From Streptomyces sp. Je 1-369 (GTDB lineage Bacteria > Actinomycetota > Actinomycetes > Streptomycetales > Streptomycetaceae), in the NCBI RefSeq assembly GCF_026810505.1, contig NZ_CP101750.1:7738515-7802514 (forward strand): a stretch of 64,000 nucleotides of DNA, given 5' to 3'. The position numbers were made by a program, and so were the translations under genes. Positions 17,126-26,308 of the stretch are shown one piece after another; the stretch's first letter is position 1, and every line of letters begins with the position of its first letter. Below the pieces are notes generated by a model. It worked only from the letters and a program-made list of their open reading frames with translations. It searched no databases and was not told the origin of the DNA.

Positions 17126-19279
17126 ATGTCTCACCTACGCGCACCGGCCGCCCGCGCAGACCGCCGTGAGGGCGGCCGGCACGGCAGGCCGGGCAGCCGG
17201 ACCGCCGCCGCACTGCCCGAGACCCACATACGGCCGCAGCTCCTGCGCATCGCCGTGCTGCCGGCCGTCGCCGTGGGCCTGAGCGCCTGCGCGGCCGTGC
17301 TGTTCACCCTGCGCTCGACCGGCGCCCGGCCCGACCCCGTCCTGCTCGCCGTCCTCACCGCGGCCGCCCTGGTGGGCCTCGCCGGTATCGTGACCGCCGC
17401 CATCGCCGCCGAGCGCGCCGCCAAGACCGTGCGCGACCGGATCGTCGTACTGCGCCGCGCCACCGCCCGCGGCCAGACGGAACTGCGCGACGTCGTCGAG
17501 CAGTTGCGCCGCGGTGACCAGCCGCCGACCCCCGCCGCCCCGGCCCGGATCAGGGCCGGTGGTGACGAGTTCGACCAGCTCGCCGACGAACTCAACCGCG
17601 CCCAGGAAGCCGCCGTCGGCGCCGTCGTACAGGCCTCGCAGCTCTCCAGCCACGCGGGCAGCGAACAGAAGGTCGAGGTCTTCGTCAACCTCGCCCGACG
17701 GCTCCAGTCGCTCGTGCACCGCGAGATCTCCCTGCTCGACGACCTGGAGAACGAGGTCGAGGACCCCGAACTCCTCAAGGGCCTCTTCCACGTCGACCAC
17801 CTCGCCACCCGCATCCGACGGCACGCCGAGAACCTCGCCGTGCTGGGCGGCGCCGTCTCGCGCCGCCAGTGGAGCAACCCGGTCTCCATGTACGAGGTGA
17901 TGCGCTCCGCCATCGCGGAGGTCGAGCAGTACTCGCGCGTCAAACTGGTGCCGCCCATCGACGGCACCCTGCGCGGCCACGCCGTCGCCGATGTCATCCA
18001 CCTGCTCGCGGAACTCGTCGAGAACGCCACGGTGTTCTCCGCGCCGCACACCCAGGTCCTGCTGCGCGCCAACTTCGTGACCGCGGGGATCGCCGTGGAG
18101 GTCGAGGACCGCGGCCTCGGCATGCCCGTCACCGAGCAGAACAAGATGAACCGCCTGCTCACCGACCCCGACCAGGTCGACGTCGCGAGCCTGCTGCAGG
18201 ACGGCCGCATCGGCCTCTTCGTGGTCTCCGCGCTCGCCCGCAGGCACGGGGTCGCGGTGCGGCTGCAGTCCAACATCTACGGCGGCGTCCAGGCCGTACT
18301 GATCCTGCCGCAGGAACTCCTCGGCGAGGAGCAGGAGGCCGACCAGGTCACCCGCCGCCGCCCGGCGGCCGAGGCGGCGTCGCGGGGCGCGGCCGAGGGC
18401 GGGGAAGGGGGCGGGGAAGGGCGTGGGGGAGAGGGCGCGCGGCACGCGGCACGCGCTGTCGTGCACGCGGACGCTCCGGTGTGGCCGGATGCCACGCCGC
18501 TCCAGCCGCACACGCACGCGCATACGCACCCTCAGCCTCTGTCGCAGCCGACCTCTCTGTCTCAGCCGAGTTCTCAGTCCGAGCTGGACCCTCTGTCTCA
18601 GCCGACCTCTCTGTCTCAGCCGACTCTTCTGTCCGAACTGGACCCTCTGTCTCAGCCGACTCCTCAGTCCGAGCTAGACCCTCAGTCCCAGCTGCCCGCC
18701 CTTCAGCCTCGGCCCACCCCCCAGTCTCAGTCGACCCTTCTGTCGCAGCCGAGCCCTCAGTCCCAGCCAGCCCCCCAGTCGCACCCCAACTCCCCGTCGC
18801 TGCCCACCCCCCAGCCTCATGACGACCACCCCGAGTCCCACCCCGCCGTCCCGGCCCCCGCCCCCGCCCCACCCCAGCCGCGCACCGCGAACGGCGGGCG
18901 GCCCGCGCCCCTCCCCGTGCGTGGTTCCCGCCAGGGCAGGCCGACGCCCGCCGATGCCACCCCCGGCATCAGGCCGGAGGACCGGCAGGCGGCCGCCGAG
19001 CACGCGGCGGCACCGCCGACACCCCGCAACGGCGCCGTCCGCGGCCGGGTCGGCAGACCGCAGCTGCCCAAGCGGCGTGCCCAGGAACACATCGCACCGC
19101 AGCTGCGCGGCACCCCGTCGCCGCGGCCCGAGAGCGACCAGATCGTCGGCCACGACCCGGGCCTGATGGCCGCGTTCCAGCGCGGCATCGGCCTCGCCCA
19201 GGCGCAGGACGCGCGCGAACCCACCCCGCGGGAGCACCGGGCCGGTGCCCCGCACGACGGGCAAGGACACGGCGGCTGA
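17126..19279 (+). CDS. cvnA: Conservon CvnA: membrane sensor histidine-kinase-like protein
   Basis: Protein of about 717 residues. Two membrane segments lie near residues 39-60 and 69-93, followed by a HAMP-like linker, a dimerisation region (NLARRLQSLVHREISLLDDLE), and an ATPase domain with an N box (ELVENATVFSAP) and glycine boxes (EDRGLGMPV, DGRIGLFVVSALARRHGV). The second half is a long low-complexity tail rich in Ser, Pro and Gln. It heads a conservon, the Streptomyces group that couples a sensor to a Ras-like GTPase system. The start at 17126 has GAGGACGCAG upstream; 17054 is an in-frame alternative. Confidence 0.92.
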   Translation: MSHLRAPAARADRREGGRHGRPGSRTAAALPETHIRPQLLRIAVLPAVAVGLSACAAVLFTLRSTGARPDPVLLAVLTAAALVGLAGIVTAAIAAERAAKTVRDRIVVLRRATARGQTELRDVVEQLRRGDQPPTPAAPARIRAGGDEFDQLADELNRAQEAAVGAVVQASQLSSHAGSEQKVEVFVNLARRLQSLVHREISLLDDLENEVEDPELLKGLFHVDHLATRIRRHAENLAVLGGAVSRRQWSNPVSMYEVMRSAIAEVEQYSRVKLVPPIDGTLRGHAVADVIHLLAELVENATVFSAPHTQVLLRANFVTAGIAVEVEDRGLGMPVTEQNKMNRLLTDPDQVDVASLLQDGRIGLFVVSALARRHGVAVRLQSNIYGGVQAVLILPQELLGEEQEADQVTRRRPAAEAASRGAAEGGEGGGEGRGGEGARHAARAVVHADAPVWPDATPLQPHTHAHTHPQPLSQPTSLSQPSSQSELDPLSQPTSLSQPTLLSELDPLSQPTPQSELDPQSQLPALQPRPTPQSQSTLLSQPSPQSQPAPQSHPNSPSLPTPQPHDDHPESHPAVPAPAPAPPQPRTANGGRPAPLPVRGSRQGRPTPADATPGIRPEDRQAAAEHAAAPPTPRNGAVRGRVGRPQLPKRRAQEHIAPQLRGTPSPRPESDQIVGHDPGLMAAFQRGIGLAQAQDAREPTPREHRAGAPHDGQGHGG
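18536..18790 (+). repeat. Coding microsatellite-like repeats in the cvnA tail
   Basis: Many imperfect copies of CTGTCTCAGCCGAC-like units, with TCAGTCCGAGCTGGACCCT interspersed, run through this part of cvnA. They encode a Ser/Gln/Pro/Leu tract of repeated LSQPTSLSQP and SELDPLSQPT blocks. Units are multiples of three, so the frame is kept and length can vary by slippage without loss of the protein. Confidence 0.75.
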
Positions 19280-19362
19280 CCAGTACCCCGGGCCCGACCC
19301 CAACCCCCCACCTCTGCACGCGCAGACCTACGTACGTCCGTACCTCAAGGAGTCGATCCACC

Positions 19363-19797
19363 ATGGCGAGCGATGCGCCGACCGGCCATGTATCCGATCT
19401 CGACTGGCTGATGAGCGGCCTCGTGCAGCGCGTGCCGCACACGCACAGCGCGGTCCTGCTCTCCTCCGACGGACTCGTGAAGTCGGTGCACGGCCTCGAC
19501 CCGGACAGCGCCGACCACATGGCCGCCCTCGCCTCTGGCCTCTACTCCCTGGGGCGCAGCGCTGGCATCCGTTTCGGCGACGGCGGTGATGTCCGCCAGG
19601 TCGTCGTGGAACTGGACTCGACCCTGCTGTTCGTCTCCACCGCGGGCTCGGGCACCTGTCTGGCGGTGCTCGCAGGGCGCGACGCGGACGCCGCCGTCCT
19701 CGGGTACGAGATGGCGATGCTGGTCAAGAGCGTGCGGCCGTACCTGATCACCGCCCCCCGGCAACCCGTCGGCGAACCCGCGCAAATGAGGCGCTGA
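19363..19797 (+). CDS. cvnB: Conservon CvnB: roadblock/LC7 protein
   Basis: Protein of 144 residues with the roadblock/LC7 fold (LDWLMSGLVQRVPHTHSAVLLSSDGLVKSVHGL, then IRFGDGGDVRQVVVELDSTLLFVSTAGSGTCLAVLA). In conservons CvnB binds the CvnD GTPase, in analogy to MglB-type GTPase regulators. It starts 83 bases after cvnA with AAGGAG before the ATG, and the cvnC start follows the stop by two bases. No membrane segment is seen, so it acts at the cytoplasmic face with CvnA. Confidence 0.93.
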   Translation: MASDAPTGHVSDLDWLMSGLVQRVPHTHSAVLLSSDGLVKSVHGLDPDSADHMAALASGLYSLGRSAGIRFGDGGDVRQVVVELDSTLLFVSTAGSGTCLAVLAGRDADAAVLGYEMAMLVKSVRPYLITAPRQPVGEPAQMRR

Positions 19798-19799
19798 GG

Positions 19800-20171
19800 A
19801 TGGCGGCCCCGCACGACGGGCCCTGGCTCGACGACGCCGCGGGGCGGCTGGTCCGCCCCTACACCGTCAGCAACGGACGGACGAGACCGAGCAGCCAACT
19901 CGACCTGCTGTCCCTGGTGATGGCGACAGGCGCCACACCGCTCGGCTACCTCGGGCCCGAACATTCCACCGTCCTCGGGCTGTGCGAGGAGCCCACCTCC
20001 GTCGCCGAGATCGCGGCCCAGCTGAAACTGCCCGCGGTCGTGGCCAAAGTGATCCTCTCGGATCTCCTCGACTGCGGGGCCCTCACCCAGAAGGCCCCGG
20101 ACTTCTACCACAACCCCACTGACCGGTCCCTGTTGGAGGCAGTGCTCGATGGATTACGACGACAGCTCTGA
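19800..20171 (+). CDS. cvnC: Conservon CvnC: DUF742 protein
   Basis: Protein of 123 residues with the family pattern WLDDAAGRLVRPYTVSNGRTRPSSQLDLLSLV, then a winged-helix-like segment (EHSTVLGLCEEPTSVAEIAAQLKLPAVVAKVILSDLLDCGAL). DUF742 proteins are the third conservon component; their molecular role is not settled, but the C-terminal part looks like a DNA- or protein-binding winged helix. Its last 23 bases overlap the start of cvnD, which indicates coupled translation. Confidence 0.93.
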   Translation: MAAPHDGPWLDDAAGRLVRPYTVSNGRTRPSSQLDLLSLVMATGATPLGYLGPEHSTVLGLCEEPTSVAEIAAQLKLPAVVAKVILSDLLDCGALTQKAPDFYHNPTDRSLLEAVLDGLRRQL

Positions 20172-20742
20172 CCCCTTCCCCACCGCACTGAAGATCCTCG
20201 TCGCGGGTGGCTTCGGGGTCGGCAAGACGACCTTCGTCGGTGCGGTCAGCGAGATCGCGCCGCTCAGCACCGAGGAGCTGCTGACCACGGTCAGCGAGGG
20301 CACCGACGACCTGTCGGGCGTGGAGAACAAGACCACGACGACGGTCGCCATGGATTTCGGAAGGATCACACTCGACCCGGAACACGTGCTGTACCTCTTC
20401 GGGACGCCAGGACAGGAGCGCTTCTGGTTCATGTGGGACGAGCTCTCCGAAGGGGCGCTCGGCGCGGTGGTGCTCGCCGACACACGGCGCTTGGAGGACT
20501 GCTTCGCCGCCGTGGACTTCTTCGAGCAGCGCGGCATGGGCTTCATCGTGGCGATCAACGAATTCGACGGCGCCTACCGCTACGAACCCGACGAGGTGCG
20601 TTCCGCGATCGACCTCGACCCGCAGGTACCCGTCGTGCGCTGCGACGCACGGATCTCCAGCTCCGGCATCCAGACCCTCCTCATCCTCGTCAAGCACCTC
20701 CTCAACCACGCCCCGGCGGCCAGCTACGGAGCCCACACGTGA
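20149..20742 (+). CDS. cvnD: Conservon CvnD: Ras-like GTP-binding protein
   Basis: Small GTPase of 197 residues. The P-loop GGFGVGKT is at residues 20-27, the switch region contains TTTTVAMDFGRI, the G3-like motif is LFGTPGQERFWFMWDEL, and the specificity motif is INEFD in place of the usual NKxD. The NEFD variant is common in conservon GTPases. It belongs to the MglA/Ras-like group and forms a membrane-associated switch with CvnA-C. Its stop overlaps the start of the GAF gene. Confidence 0.94.
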   Translation: MDYDDSSDPFPTALKILVAGGFGVGKTTFVGAVSEIAPLSTEELLTTVSEGTDDLSGVENKTTTTVAMDFGRITLDPEHVLYLFGTPGQERFWFMWDELSEGALGAVVLADTRRLEDCFAAVDFFEQRGMGFIVAINEFDGAYRYEPDEVRSAIDLDPQVPVVRCDARISSSGIQTLLILVKHLLNHAPAASYGAHT

Positions 20743-21275
20743 TGCATGACCCGACCGGGCGCCTCCTGCTCACGCCGGTGGACAACGAGGCGCCCGCACG
20801 GGTGCGGAGGCTGCGCGGGCTCGGGATCGGGCAGTACCCCGAACCGGCCTTCGACGCCTTCGCGGACCGCCTCGCCGACATGACCGGCGCGCCGTACGCC
20901 ATGGTCAACTTCCTCGACGAGAACGGACAGTTCTTCGCAGGACTGCACGCCCCGGGGCACCCCGAGCGTGCGGCCGGCCGCTACATGACCCGCGACCACG
21001 GGTACTGCCCGCACGTGGTCGTGCGCCGCAGAGCCCTCGTCCTGGAGGACGTCCGCGACTTTCCGCGCTTCGCGGGCAACCCCGTGGTCGACGAGACGGG
21101 CATCCGCTCCTACCTGGGCGCACCGCTGATCGACCGCACGGCGACGGTCCTCGGCACGGTCTGCGTCGTCGACGTCGAGCCGCGACGCTGGGGCACGGCG
21201 GGACTCGACACGATCAAACGCATGGCCGGGGAGCTGGTCGAGCAGATCCATCGGCGGGAGGAGGGCGGAATCTGA
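20742..21275 (+). CDS. GAF-domain protein, fifth gene of the conservon
   Basis: Protein of 177 residues that is essentially one GAF domain (FDAFADRLADMTGAPYAMVNFLDENGQFFAGLHAPG, DHGYCPHVVVRRRALVLEDVRDFPRFAGNPVV, IRSYLGAPLIDRTATVLGTVCVVD). The conserved Cys of GYCPHVV sits where some GAF sensors bind a ligand. The ATG shares its first base with the cvnD TGA, so it is the last member of the operon. It may sense a signal and feed it to the GTPase. Other conservons carry different extra genes in this place, such as P450s. Confidence 0.88.
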   Translation: MHDPTGRLLLTPVDNEAPARVRRLRGLGIGQYPEPAFDAFADRLADMTGAPYAMVNFLDENGQFFAGLHAPGHPERAAGRYMTRDHGYCPHVVVRRRALVLEDVRDFPRFAGNPVVDETGIRSYLGAPLIDRTATVLGTVCVVDVEPRRWGTAGLDTIKRMAGELVEQIHRREEGGI

Positions 21276-21424
21276 CCCCCTGTTCCGAGCGTGGTCGGAC
21301 CCGCTGAACCCCAGGGTCTGAAGGAAAGCTGCGGCGGCGCTTAAGAAATCCTCGATGGACCGGGGCGCCGCCGTAGGGAAGATTCCTGTGTCGTCGGGGG
21401 AAGAAGCGACGTACGACGGGAGCC

Positions 21425-22459
21425 GTGGCGTTGAAGGCGCTGGTCAAGGAGAAGGCGGAGCCGGGTCTCAGCCTCAAGGACGTACCGGAGCCGGTCATCG
21501 GCCACGGTGACGTGCTGATCAAGGTGCTCCGCACCGGGATCTGCGGGACGGACCTGCACATCAGGGCGTGGGACGGCTGGGCACAGCAGGCGATATCCGC
21601 ACCGCTGGTGGTCGGGCACGAGTTCGTCGGCGAGGTCGTGGAGACCGGCCGCGACGTCGCCGACATCAAGATCGGCGACCGGGTCAGCGGCGAGGGCCAC
21701 CTGGTCTGCGGCAAGTGCCGCAACTGTCTGGCCGGACGGCGGCACCTGTGCCGCGCCACGGTCGGCCTCGGGGTCGGCAGGGACGGCGCCTTCGCCGAGT
21801 ACGTGGCGCTGCCCGCGTCGAACGTATGGGTACACCGCGTCCCCGTGGACCTCGACGTGGCCGCGATCTTCGACCCCTTCGGCAACGCCGTGCACACGGC
21901 CCTGTCCTTCCCGCTGGTCGGCGAGGACGTGCTGATCACCGGGGCCGGACCGATCGGCCTGATGGCGGCGGCCGTCGCGCGGCACGCCGGCGCCCGCAAC
22001 GTCGTGGTCACCGACGTCAGCGAGGAGCGCCTGGAGCTCGCCCGCAAGGTCGGCGTCAGCCTCGCCCTCAACGTGGCGCAGTCGACGATCGCCGAAGGAC
22101 AGCGTGAGCTCGGCCTGCGCGAGGGCTTCGACGTCGGCCTGGAGATGTCCGGCAATGCGCGCGCCATGCGCGACATGGTCGCCAACATGACCCACGGCGG
22201 CAAGATCGCCATGCTCGGCCTGCCCGCCGAGGAGTTCGCCGTCGACTGGTCGCGGATCGTCACCTCGATGATCACCATCAAGGGCATCTACGGCCGGGAG
22301 ATGTTCGAGACCTGGTACGCGATGTCGGTGCTGCTCGAAGGCGGCCTCGACCTGGCCCCGGTCATCACCGGACGGTACGGCCACCGCGACTTCGAGGCCG
22401 CGTTCGACGACGCGGCGAGCGGCCGCGGCGGCAAGGTAATCCTCGACTGGACGGCCTGA
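21425..22459 (+). CDS. tdh: L-threonine 3-dehydrogenase
   Basis: Zinc-dependent medium-chain dehydrogenase of 344 residues that oxidises threonine to 2-amino-3-ketobutyrate with NAD. Visible features are [15 protein letters not shown] and [12 protein letters not shown] (catalytic zinc), [15 protein letters not shown] (structural zinc) and [17 protein letters not shown] (nucleotide binding). It starts with GTG after GGGAG. The next gene, kbl, completes the pathway to glycine and acetyl-CoA. The stop codon is inside a tandem octamer repeat. Confidence 0.95.
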   Translation: MALKALVKEKAEPGLSLKDVPEPVIGHGDVLIKVLRTGICGTDLHIRAWDGWAQQAISAPLVVGHEFVGEVVETGRDVADIKIGDRVSGEGHLVCGKCRNCLAGRRHLCRATVGLGVGRDGAFAEYVALPASNVWVHRVPVDLDVAAIFDPFGNAVHTALSFPLVGEDVLITGAGPIGLMAAAVARHAGARNVVVTDVSEERLELARKVGVSLALNVAQSTIAEGQRELGLREGFDVGLEMSGNARAMRDMVANMTHGGKIAMLGLPAEEFAVDWSRIVTSMITIKGIYGREMFETWYAMSVLLEGGLDLAPVITGRYGHRDFEAAFDDAASGRGGKVILDWTA

Positions 22460-22488
22460 CGGCCTGACGGCCTGACGGCCTGACGGCC
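22451..22488. repeat. Tandem octamer ACGGCCTG, nearly five copies, at the end of tdh
   Basis: Four full copies and one partial copy of ACGGCCTG. The first copy contains the tdh stop. Because the unit is eight bases, successive copies place TGA in all three frames, so expansion could not extend the protein. Confidence 0.85.
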
Positions 22489-22541
22489 GTCGCCCGCCCC
22501 GGCCCTCCGCTCTCCACCCCGAACTCCCGAAGGAATCCCGC

Positions 22542-23756
22542 ATGTTCGACTCCGTACGCGAAGACCTCCAGGCCACCCTCGACGAGATCCGCGCCGCCGG
22601 TCTGCACAAGCCCGAGCGCGTCATCGGCACGCCGCAGTCCGCGACGGTCGCCGTGACCTCGGGCGGCCGCCCCGGTGAGGTCCTCAACTTCTGCGCGAAC
22701 AACTACCTCGGCCTCGCCGACCATCCCGACGTCGTCGCCGCCGCCCACGAGGCGCTCGACCGCTGGGGCTACGGCATGGCCTCCGTCCGCTTCATCTGCG
22801 GCACGCAGGAGGTGCACAAGGAGCTGGAGGCGCGCCTGTCCGCGTTCCTCGGCCAAGAGGACACGATCCTCTACTCCTCCTGCTTCGACGCCAACGGAGG
22901 CGTCTTCGAGACGCTGCTCGGCGCCGAGGACGCGGTGATCTCCGACGCCCTCAACCACGCGTCGATCATCGACGGCATCCGCCTCTCCAAGGCCCGCCGC
23001 TTCCGCTACGCCAACCGTGACCTCGCGGACCTGGAGCAGCAGCTGAAGGAGGCGACGGAGGGCGGCGCCCGCCGCAAGCTGGTCGTCACCGACGGCGTCT
23101 TCTCCATGGACGGCTACGTCGCCCCGCTGGCGGAGATCTGCGACCTCGCCGACCGCTACGACGCCATGGTCATGGTCGACGACTCGCACGCCGTCGGCTT
23201 CGTCGGCCCCGGCGGTCGCGGCACGCCCGAGCTGCACGGAGTCATGGACCGCGTCGACATCATCACCGGCACCCTGGGCAAGGCCCTCGGCGGTGCCTCC
23301 GGCGGCTACGTGGCCGCCCGCGCCGAGATCGTCGCCCTGCTGCGCCAGCGCTCGCGCCCGTACCTCTTCTCCAACACCCTCGCCCCGGTCATCGCCGCGG
23401 CCTCCCTGAAGGTCCTCGACCTCCTGGAGTCGGCGGGCGACCTGCGCGAACACCTCGCCGCGAACACGGCCCTGTTCCGCTCCCGGATGACCGACGAGGG
23501 CTTCGACGTCCTGCCCGGCGACCACGCCATCGCGCCGGTCATGATCGGCGACGCGGCGGTGGCCGGCCGCATGGCCGAGCTGCTCCTGGAACGCGGCGTC
23601 TACGTGATCGGCTTCTCCTACCCGGTGGTACCGCAGGGCAAGGCCCGCATCCGCGTCCAGCTGTCCGCCGCACACTCCACGGAGGACGTGAACCGCGCGG
23701 TCGACGCGTTCGTCGCTGCGCGGGCCGAGCTGGAGCGGGAGTCCGGGCAGGCCTGA
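22542..23756 (+). CDS. kbl: Glycine C-acetyltransferase (2-amino-3-ketobutyrate CoA ligase)
   Basis: PLP enzyme of 404 residues of the alpha-oxoamine synthase family. It cleaves 2-amino-3-ketobutyrate with CoA to glycine and acetyl-CoA. Visible motifs are [68 protein letters not shown] and the lysine in [14 protein letters not shown]. It starts 83 bases after tdh with AAGGAA before the ATG, and the two act in series and are likely co-transcribed. Confidence 0.96.
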   Translation: MFDSVREDLQATLDEIRAAGLHKPERVIGTPQSATVAVTSGGRPGEVLNFCANNYLGLADHPDVVAAAHEALDRWGYGMASVRFICGTQEVHKELEARLSAFLGQEDTILYSSCFDANGGVFETLLGAEDAVISDALNHASIIDGIRLSKARRFRYANRDLADLEQQLKEATEGGARRKLVVTDGVFSMDGYVAPLAEICDLADRYDAMVMVDDSHAVGFVGPGGRGTPELHGVMDRVDIITGTLGKALGGASGGYVAARAEIVALLRQRSRPYLFSNTLAPVIAAASLKVLDLLESAGDLREHLAANTALFRSRMTDEGFDVLPGDHAIAPVMIGDAAVAGRMAELLLERGVYVIGFSYPVVPQGKARIRVQLSAAHSTEDVNRAVDAFVAARAELERESGQA

Positions 23757-23879
23757 CGTGTTCCGGCTCCGGCCAGGGCCCGCGCTCCGGCCCCAGCCAG
23801 GGCCACCCGCTCCCGCCAGGGCCACCCCCGTCCAGGCCCCGTCGTGCGCCGGTAGCCCCCCGTTTGGGAGAATCGGCGC

Positions 23880-24779
23880 ATGATCGAAGCGCGGCGGCTG
23901 CACATCCTCCGGGCGGTGGCCGACCACCGCACGGTCACGGCCGCTGCCGCCGCGCTCTACCTCACCCCGTCCGCGGTCTCCCAGCAGCTCGCCGCCCTGG
24001 AGCAGGAGACCGGGCACCGGCTCGTCGAGCGCTCGGCGCGGGGCGTGCGGCTCACCGCGGCCGGCGAGATCCTGCTGACGCACACCAACGCGGTGCTGGC
24101 CCAGCTGGAGCGTGCGGAGGCCGAGCTCGCCGCGTACAGCTCCGGTGAGGCGGGGACCGTGACCGTCGCCGCCTTCGCCACCGGCATCGGCCTGGTAGTC
24201 GCCCCCGCCCTGGCCCGCCTCGCGGACTCCGCCCCCGGCATCCGGGTCCGCGTCCAGGACGCGGAGGGCGACGCGAGCCTGCCGATGGTCCTGGACCGGC
24301 AGGTCGACGTGGCCGTCGCCGTCGAGTACCGGGGCGCGCCGGGCGCGGACGACCCGCGGCTCACCCGCGTCCCCCTCTACGCCGAGCCCTTCGACGCGGT
24401 GCTCCCGCTGGGCCACCGGCTCGCGGACGCGGAACGGGTGGCTCTCGCCGAGCTCGCCAAGGACGCGTGGATCGGCCCCTTCGCCGGCAACCCCTGCCAC
24501 GACGTGGTCGTCCTTGCCTGCGAACAGGCCGGTTTCCAGCCTCTGTTGGAACATTGGTCGGACGACTTCCGGGCAGTTGTCGCTCTCGCATCGGCAGGCG
24601 CGGGAGTCGCCCTCGTACCGCGCTCGGCGCTGCGCGGCATGGATGTGTCGGGGGCGGTGGTGCGCCCGGTCGAAGGCGTGGCCCCCACGCGTCGCGTGTT
24701 CGCGGCCGTACGGTGCGGCGCGGAGGACCATCCGCTGATCCGTCCGGTGCTCGACGCGCTGGGGGAGGCGGCCGCCTGA
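23880..24779 (+). CDS. LysR-family transcriptional regulator
   Basis: Protein of 299 residues. The N-terminal helix-turn-helix (RRLHILRAVADHRTVTAAAAALYLTPSAVSQQLAALEQETGHRLVER) is followed by a type 2 periplasmic-binding-like effector domain. It lies 123 bases after kbl on the same strand and could control tdh-kbl, but LysR genes usually act on divergent neighbours and none is present here. The gap from kbl contains GC-rich repeats of GCCAGGGCC. The effector is unknown. Confidence 0.9.
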   Translation: MIEARRLHILRAVADHRTVTAAAAALYLTPSAVSQQLAALEQETGHRLVERSARGVRLTAAGEILLTHTNAVLAQLERAEAELAAYSSGEAGTVTVAAFATGIGLVVAPALARLADSAPGIRVRVQDAEGDASLPMVLDRQVDVAVAVEYRGAPGADDPRLTRVPLYAEPFDAVLPLGHRLADAERVALAELAKDAWIGPFAGNPCHDVVVLACEQAGFQPLLEHWSDDFRAVVALASAGAGVALVPRSALRGMDVSGAVVRPVEGVAPTRRVFAAVRCGAEDHPLIRPVLDALGEAAA

Positions 24780-24817
24780 GCGCGGCCTCCGCCCCCTCCC
24801 GGCGTCCCCTCCGCCCG

Positions 24818-25606
24818 TCACACCGCCTTGACGGAGTTGCCGTCGATGATGTGGTCCGCTCCAGTGATGCTCGCGGCGAGCGGTGAACCCAAGTAGACGA
24901 CGAGCGCGGCGACTTCCCCGGGGTCGACGAGCCTCCCGGTGACCATGCCCGCGGTGCCGGGCAGGCCGTCCAGGAGCTGCGCGTGGGGGACTCCCAGGGA
25001 CGCGGCGAGCTGTGCACCGTATCCGTCGGGGCTCTCCCACATGGCCGTGCGGACGGGACCAGGCGAGACCGTGTTGACGCGCACGCCCCGCGGCCCCACC
25101 TCCTCGGCCAGAGCCTTGCCGAACGCGGTCAGGGCCGCTTTCGCGGTGCTGTACGCGATCGGCCCGGCGTGCGGCGTACGGGCGCTGGTGGACGAGACGT
25201 TGACGATGGCGCCACGGGCCTCGGTGAGGTGGGGCAGCGCGGCCCGCGCGGTGCGGACCGAGGCGAAGAAGTTCACGTCGAACGCGTCCGACCACTGTTG
25301 GTCGGTGACGTCGAGGAAGCCGCCCGTCCAGTTGGCGTCCGCGTCCCCGCCGCCGACGTTGTTGACGAGCAGGTCAAGACCGCCGAGCTCGGCCAGGGCC
25401 CGGTCCACGAGGCGGGCGGGCCCGTCGGCCGTGGTCAGGTCCACGGCGACGCCCCTCGCACCCGTGGCCCGGAGCTCCGGAGTGATCGTGCGGGCCGCCG
25501 CCACGACACGCACGCCTTCCGCGAGGAGCGCGGTCACGGTGGCCAGACCGATGCCGCGGCTCGCTCCCGTCACCAGCGCGGTCTTTCCGGTCAGTTGCAG
25601 ATCCAT
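24818..25606 (-). CDS. Short-chain dehydrogenase/reductase
   Basis: Protein of 262 residues with the SDR signature: cofactor loop TGASRGIGLA, NNVGGGDA (NNxG), catalytic Ser in VNVSSTSA, and YSTAKAA for the YxxxK pair. The C-terminal TGADHIIDGNSVKAV closes the classical fold. The start at 25606 (MDLQLTGKT) follows GAGGGG, while an upstream ATG at 25663 would add a polar lead with no ribosome site. An Arg after the first beta strand region (AAARTIT) favours NADPH. The substrate is unknown. Confidence 0.9.
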   Translation of the reverse strand: MDLQLTGKTALVTGASRGIGLATVTALLAEGVRVVAAARTITPELRATGARGVAVDLTTADGPARLVDRALAELGGLDLLVNNVGGGDADANWTGGFLDVTDQQWSDAFDVNFFASVRTARAALPHLTEARGAIVNVSSTSARTPHAGPIAYSTAKAALTAFGKALAEEVGPRGVRVNTVSPGPVRTAMWESPDGYGAQLAASLGVPHAQLLDGLPGTAGMVTGRLVDPGEVAALVVYLGSPLAASITGADHIIDGNSVKAV

Positions 25607-25833
25607 ATGAGCCCCTCTTTCCTTGTCCGCTCTGCCCGAAATCTTGGCCCTTTGGGGCATCAAATCACCCGAATAGCATTGATCAGGACATTGGGCGACA
25701 CGTTTCGGCCGTGCGCCATTTCAAAGATTGCCATGTACAGGAGTCCTACAGGATCGTCATCGTGCAAGCGCAAAACGTTTCCCGGAAATGGTCGTCAAAT
25801 GGCCATGTACGGGCCCGGAATCAGGGAGTACTT

Positions 25834-26187
25834 GTGCTGTCGAAAACCAAGAGGGTCGCCCGCTCCGCGACCGTGGCGATCGCTGCGGCCGCCGCGTTCA
25901 CCGTGGTGATGCCCAGCGGCAACGCCTTCGCCATCGACCACGTCGAATGCCGTGGCGGCGAGAACTTCTTAAAGATCTGGTCGCACAGCGGCGGCCGCTC
26001 GAGCGTGGACTGCTACGCCAACAAGGGCCGTACCGGCTTCGGCAACTGGTGGGTCGACCGCATCTCCACGGGCAACAACGACCTGATCTACTACGACGCC
26101 AATGGCGACTCCGTACGCATCAACCGGTGGACCGACATCACCTTCCCGCACCGTCCGCCGCAGGTGAAGGACATCGAAATCCTGTGA
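25834..26187 (+). CDS. Secreted beta/gamma-crystallin-like protein
   Basis: Protein of 117 residues. A signal peptide (SKTKRVARSATVAIAAAAAF, cleavage after GNAFA) releases a mature domain of about 84 residues beginning IDHVECRGGENF. The mature part has the aromatic and Asn/Asp-rich beta pattern of single-domain beta/gamma crystallins such as Streptomyces killer-toxin-like proteins, with two cysteines. GTG at 25834 follows AGGGAG; the frame is open further upstream, but those codons give no signal peptide. A TTA codon at 25969 predicts bldA control. A hairpin follows at 26271. Toxin, inhibitor and calcium-binding roles are all possible. Confidence 0.78.
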   Translation: MLSKTKRVARSATVAIAAAAAFTVVMPSGNAFAIDHVECRGGENFLKIWSHSGGRSSVDCYANKGRTGFGNWWVDRISTGNNDLIYYDANGDSVRINRWTDITFPHRPPQVKDIEIL

Positions 26188-26270
26188 CGAGTCAAAGGCT
26201 CCGGTAAATAGGAGTCAATAACTCGGTAAACCGGTGGCCATCTCCGCACCATGGCCATTTACGAATCACG

Positions 26271-26298
26271 TCGGCCACGCCTTTTCGGGCGTGGCCGA
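26271..26298. terminator. Rho-independent terminator after the crystallin-like gene
   Basis: Arms TCGGCCACGCC (26271-26281) and GGCGTGGCCGA (26288-26298) enclose the loop TTTTCG and are followed by a T-rich stretch (TTTCGGCTTTT). Confidence 0.85.
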
Positions 26299-26308
26299 TT
26301 TCGGCTTT

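Noticed and set aside
18536..18790. Non-coding repeat or CRISPR in the conservon
   Set aside because: The repeats are in frame with cvnA and encode a continuous Ser/Gln/Pro tail.
21276..21424. Riboswitch in the tdh leader
   Set aside because: The leader has a GC-rich stretch and TTAAGAAATCC, but I could not match any known glycine, lysine or other riboswitch core.
24361..25017. Second gene antisense to the LysR regulator and SDR 3' end
   Set aside because: No domain or ribosome site, and both overlapped genes have strong family motifs in their own frames.
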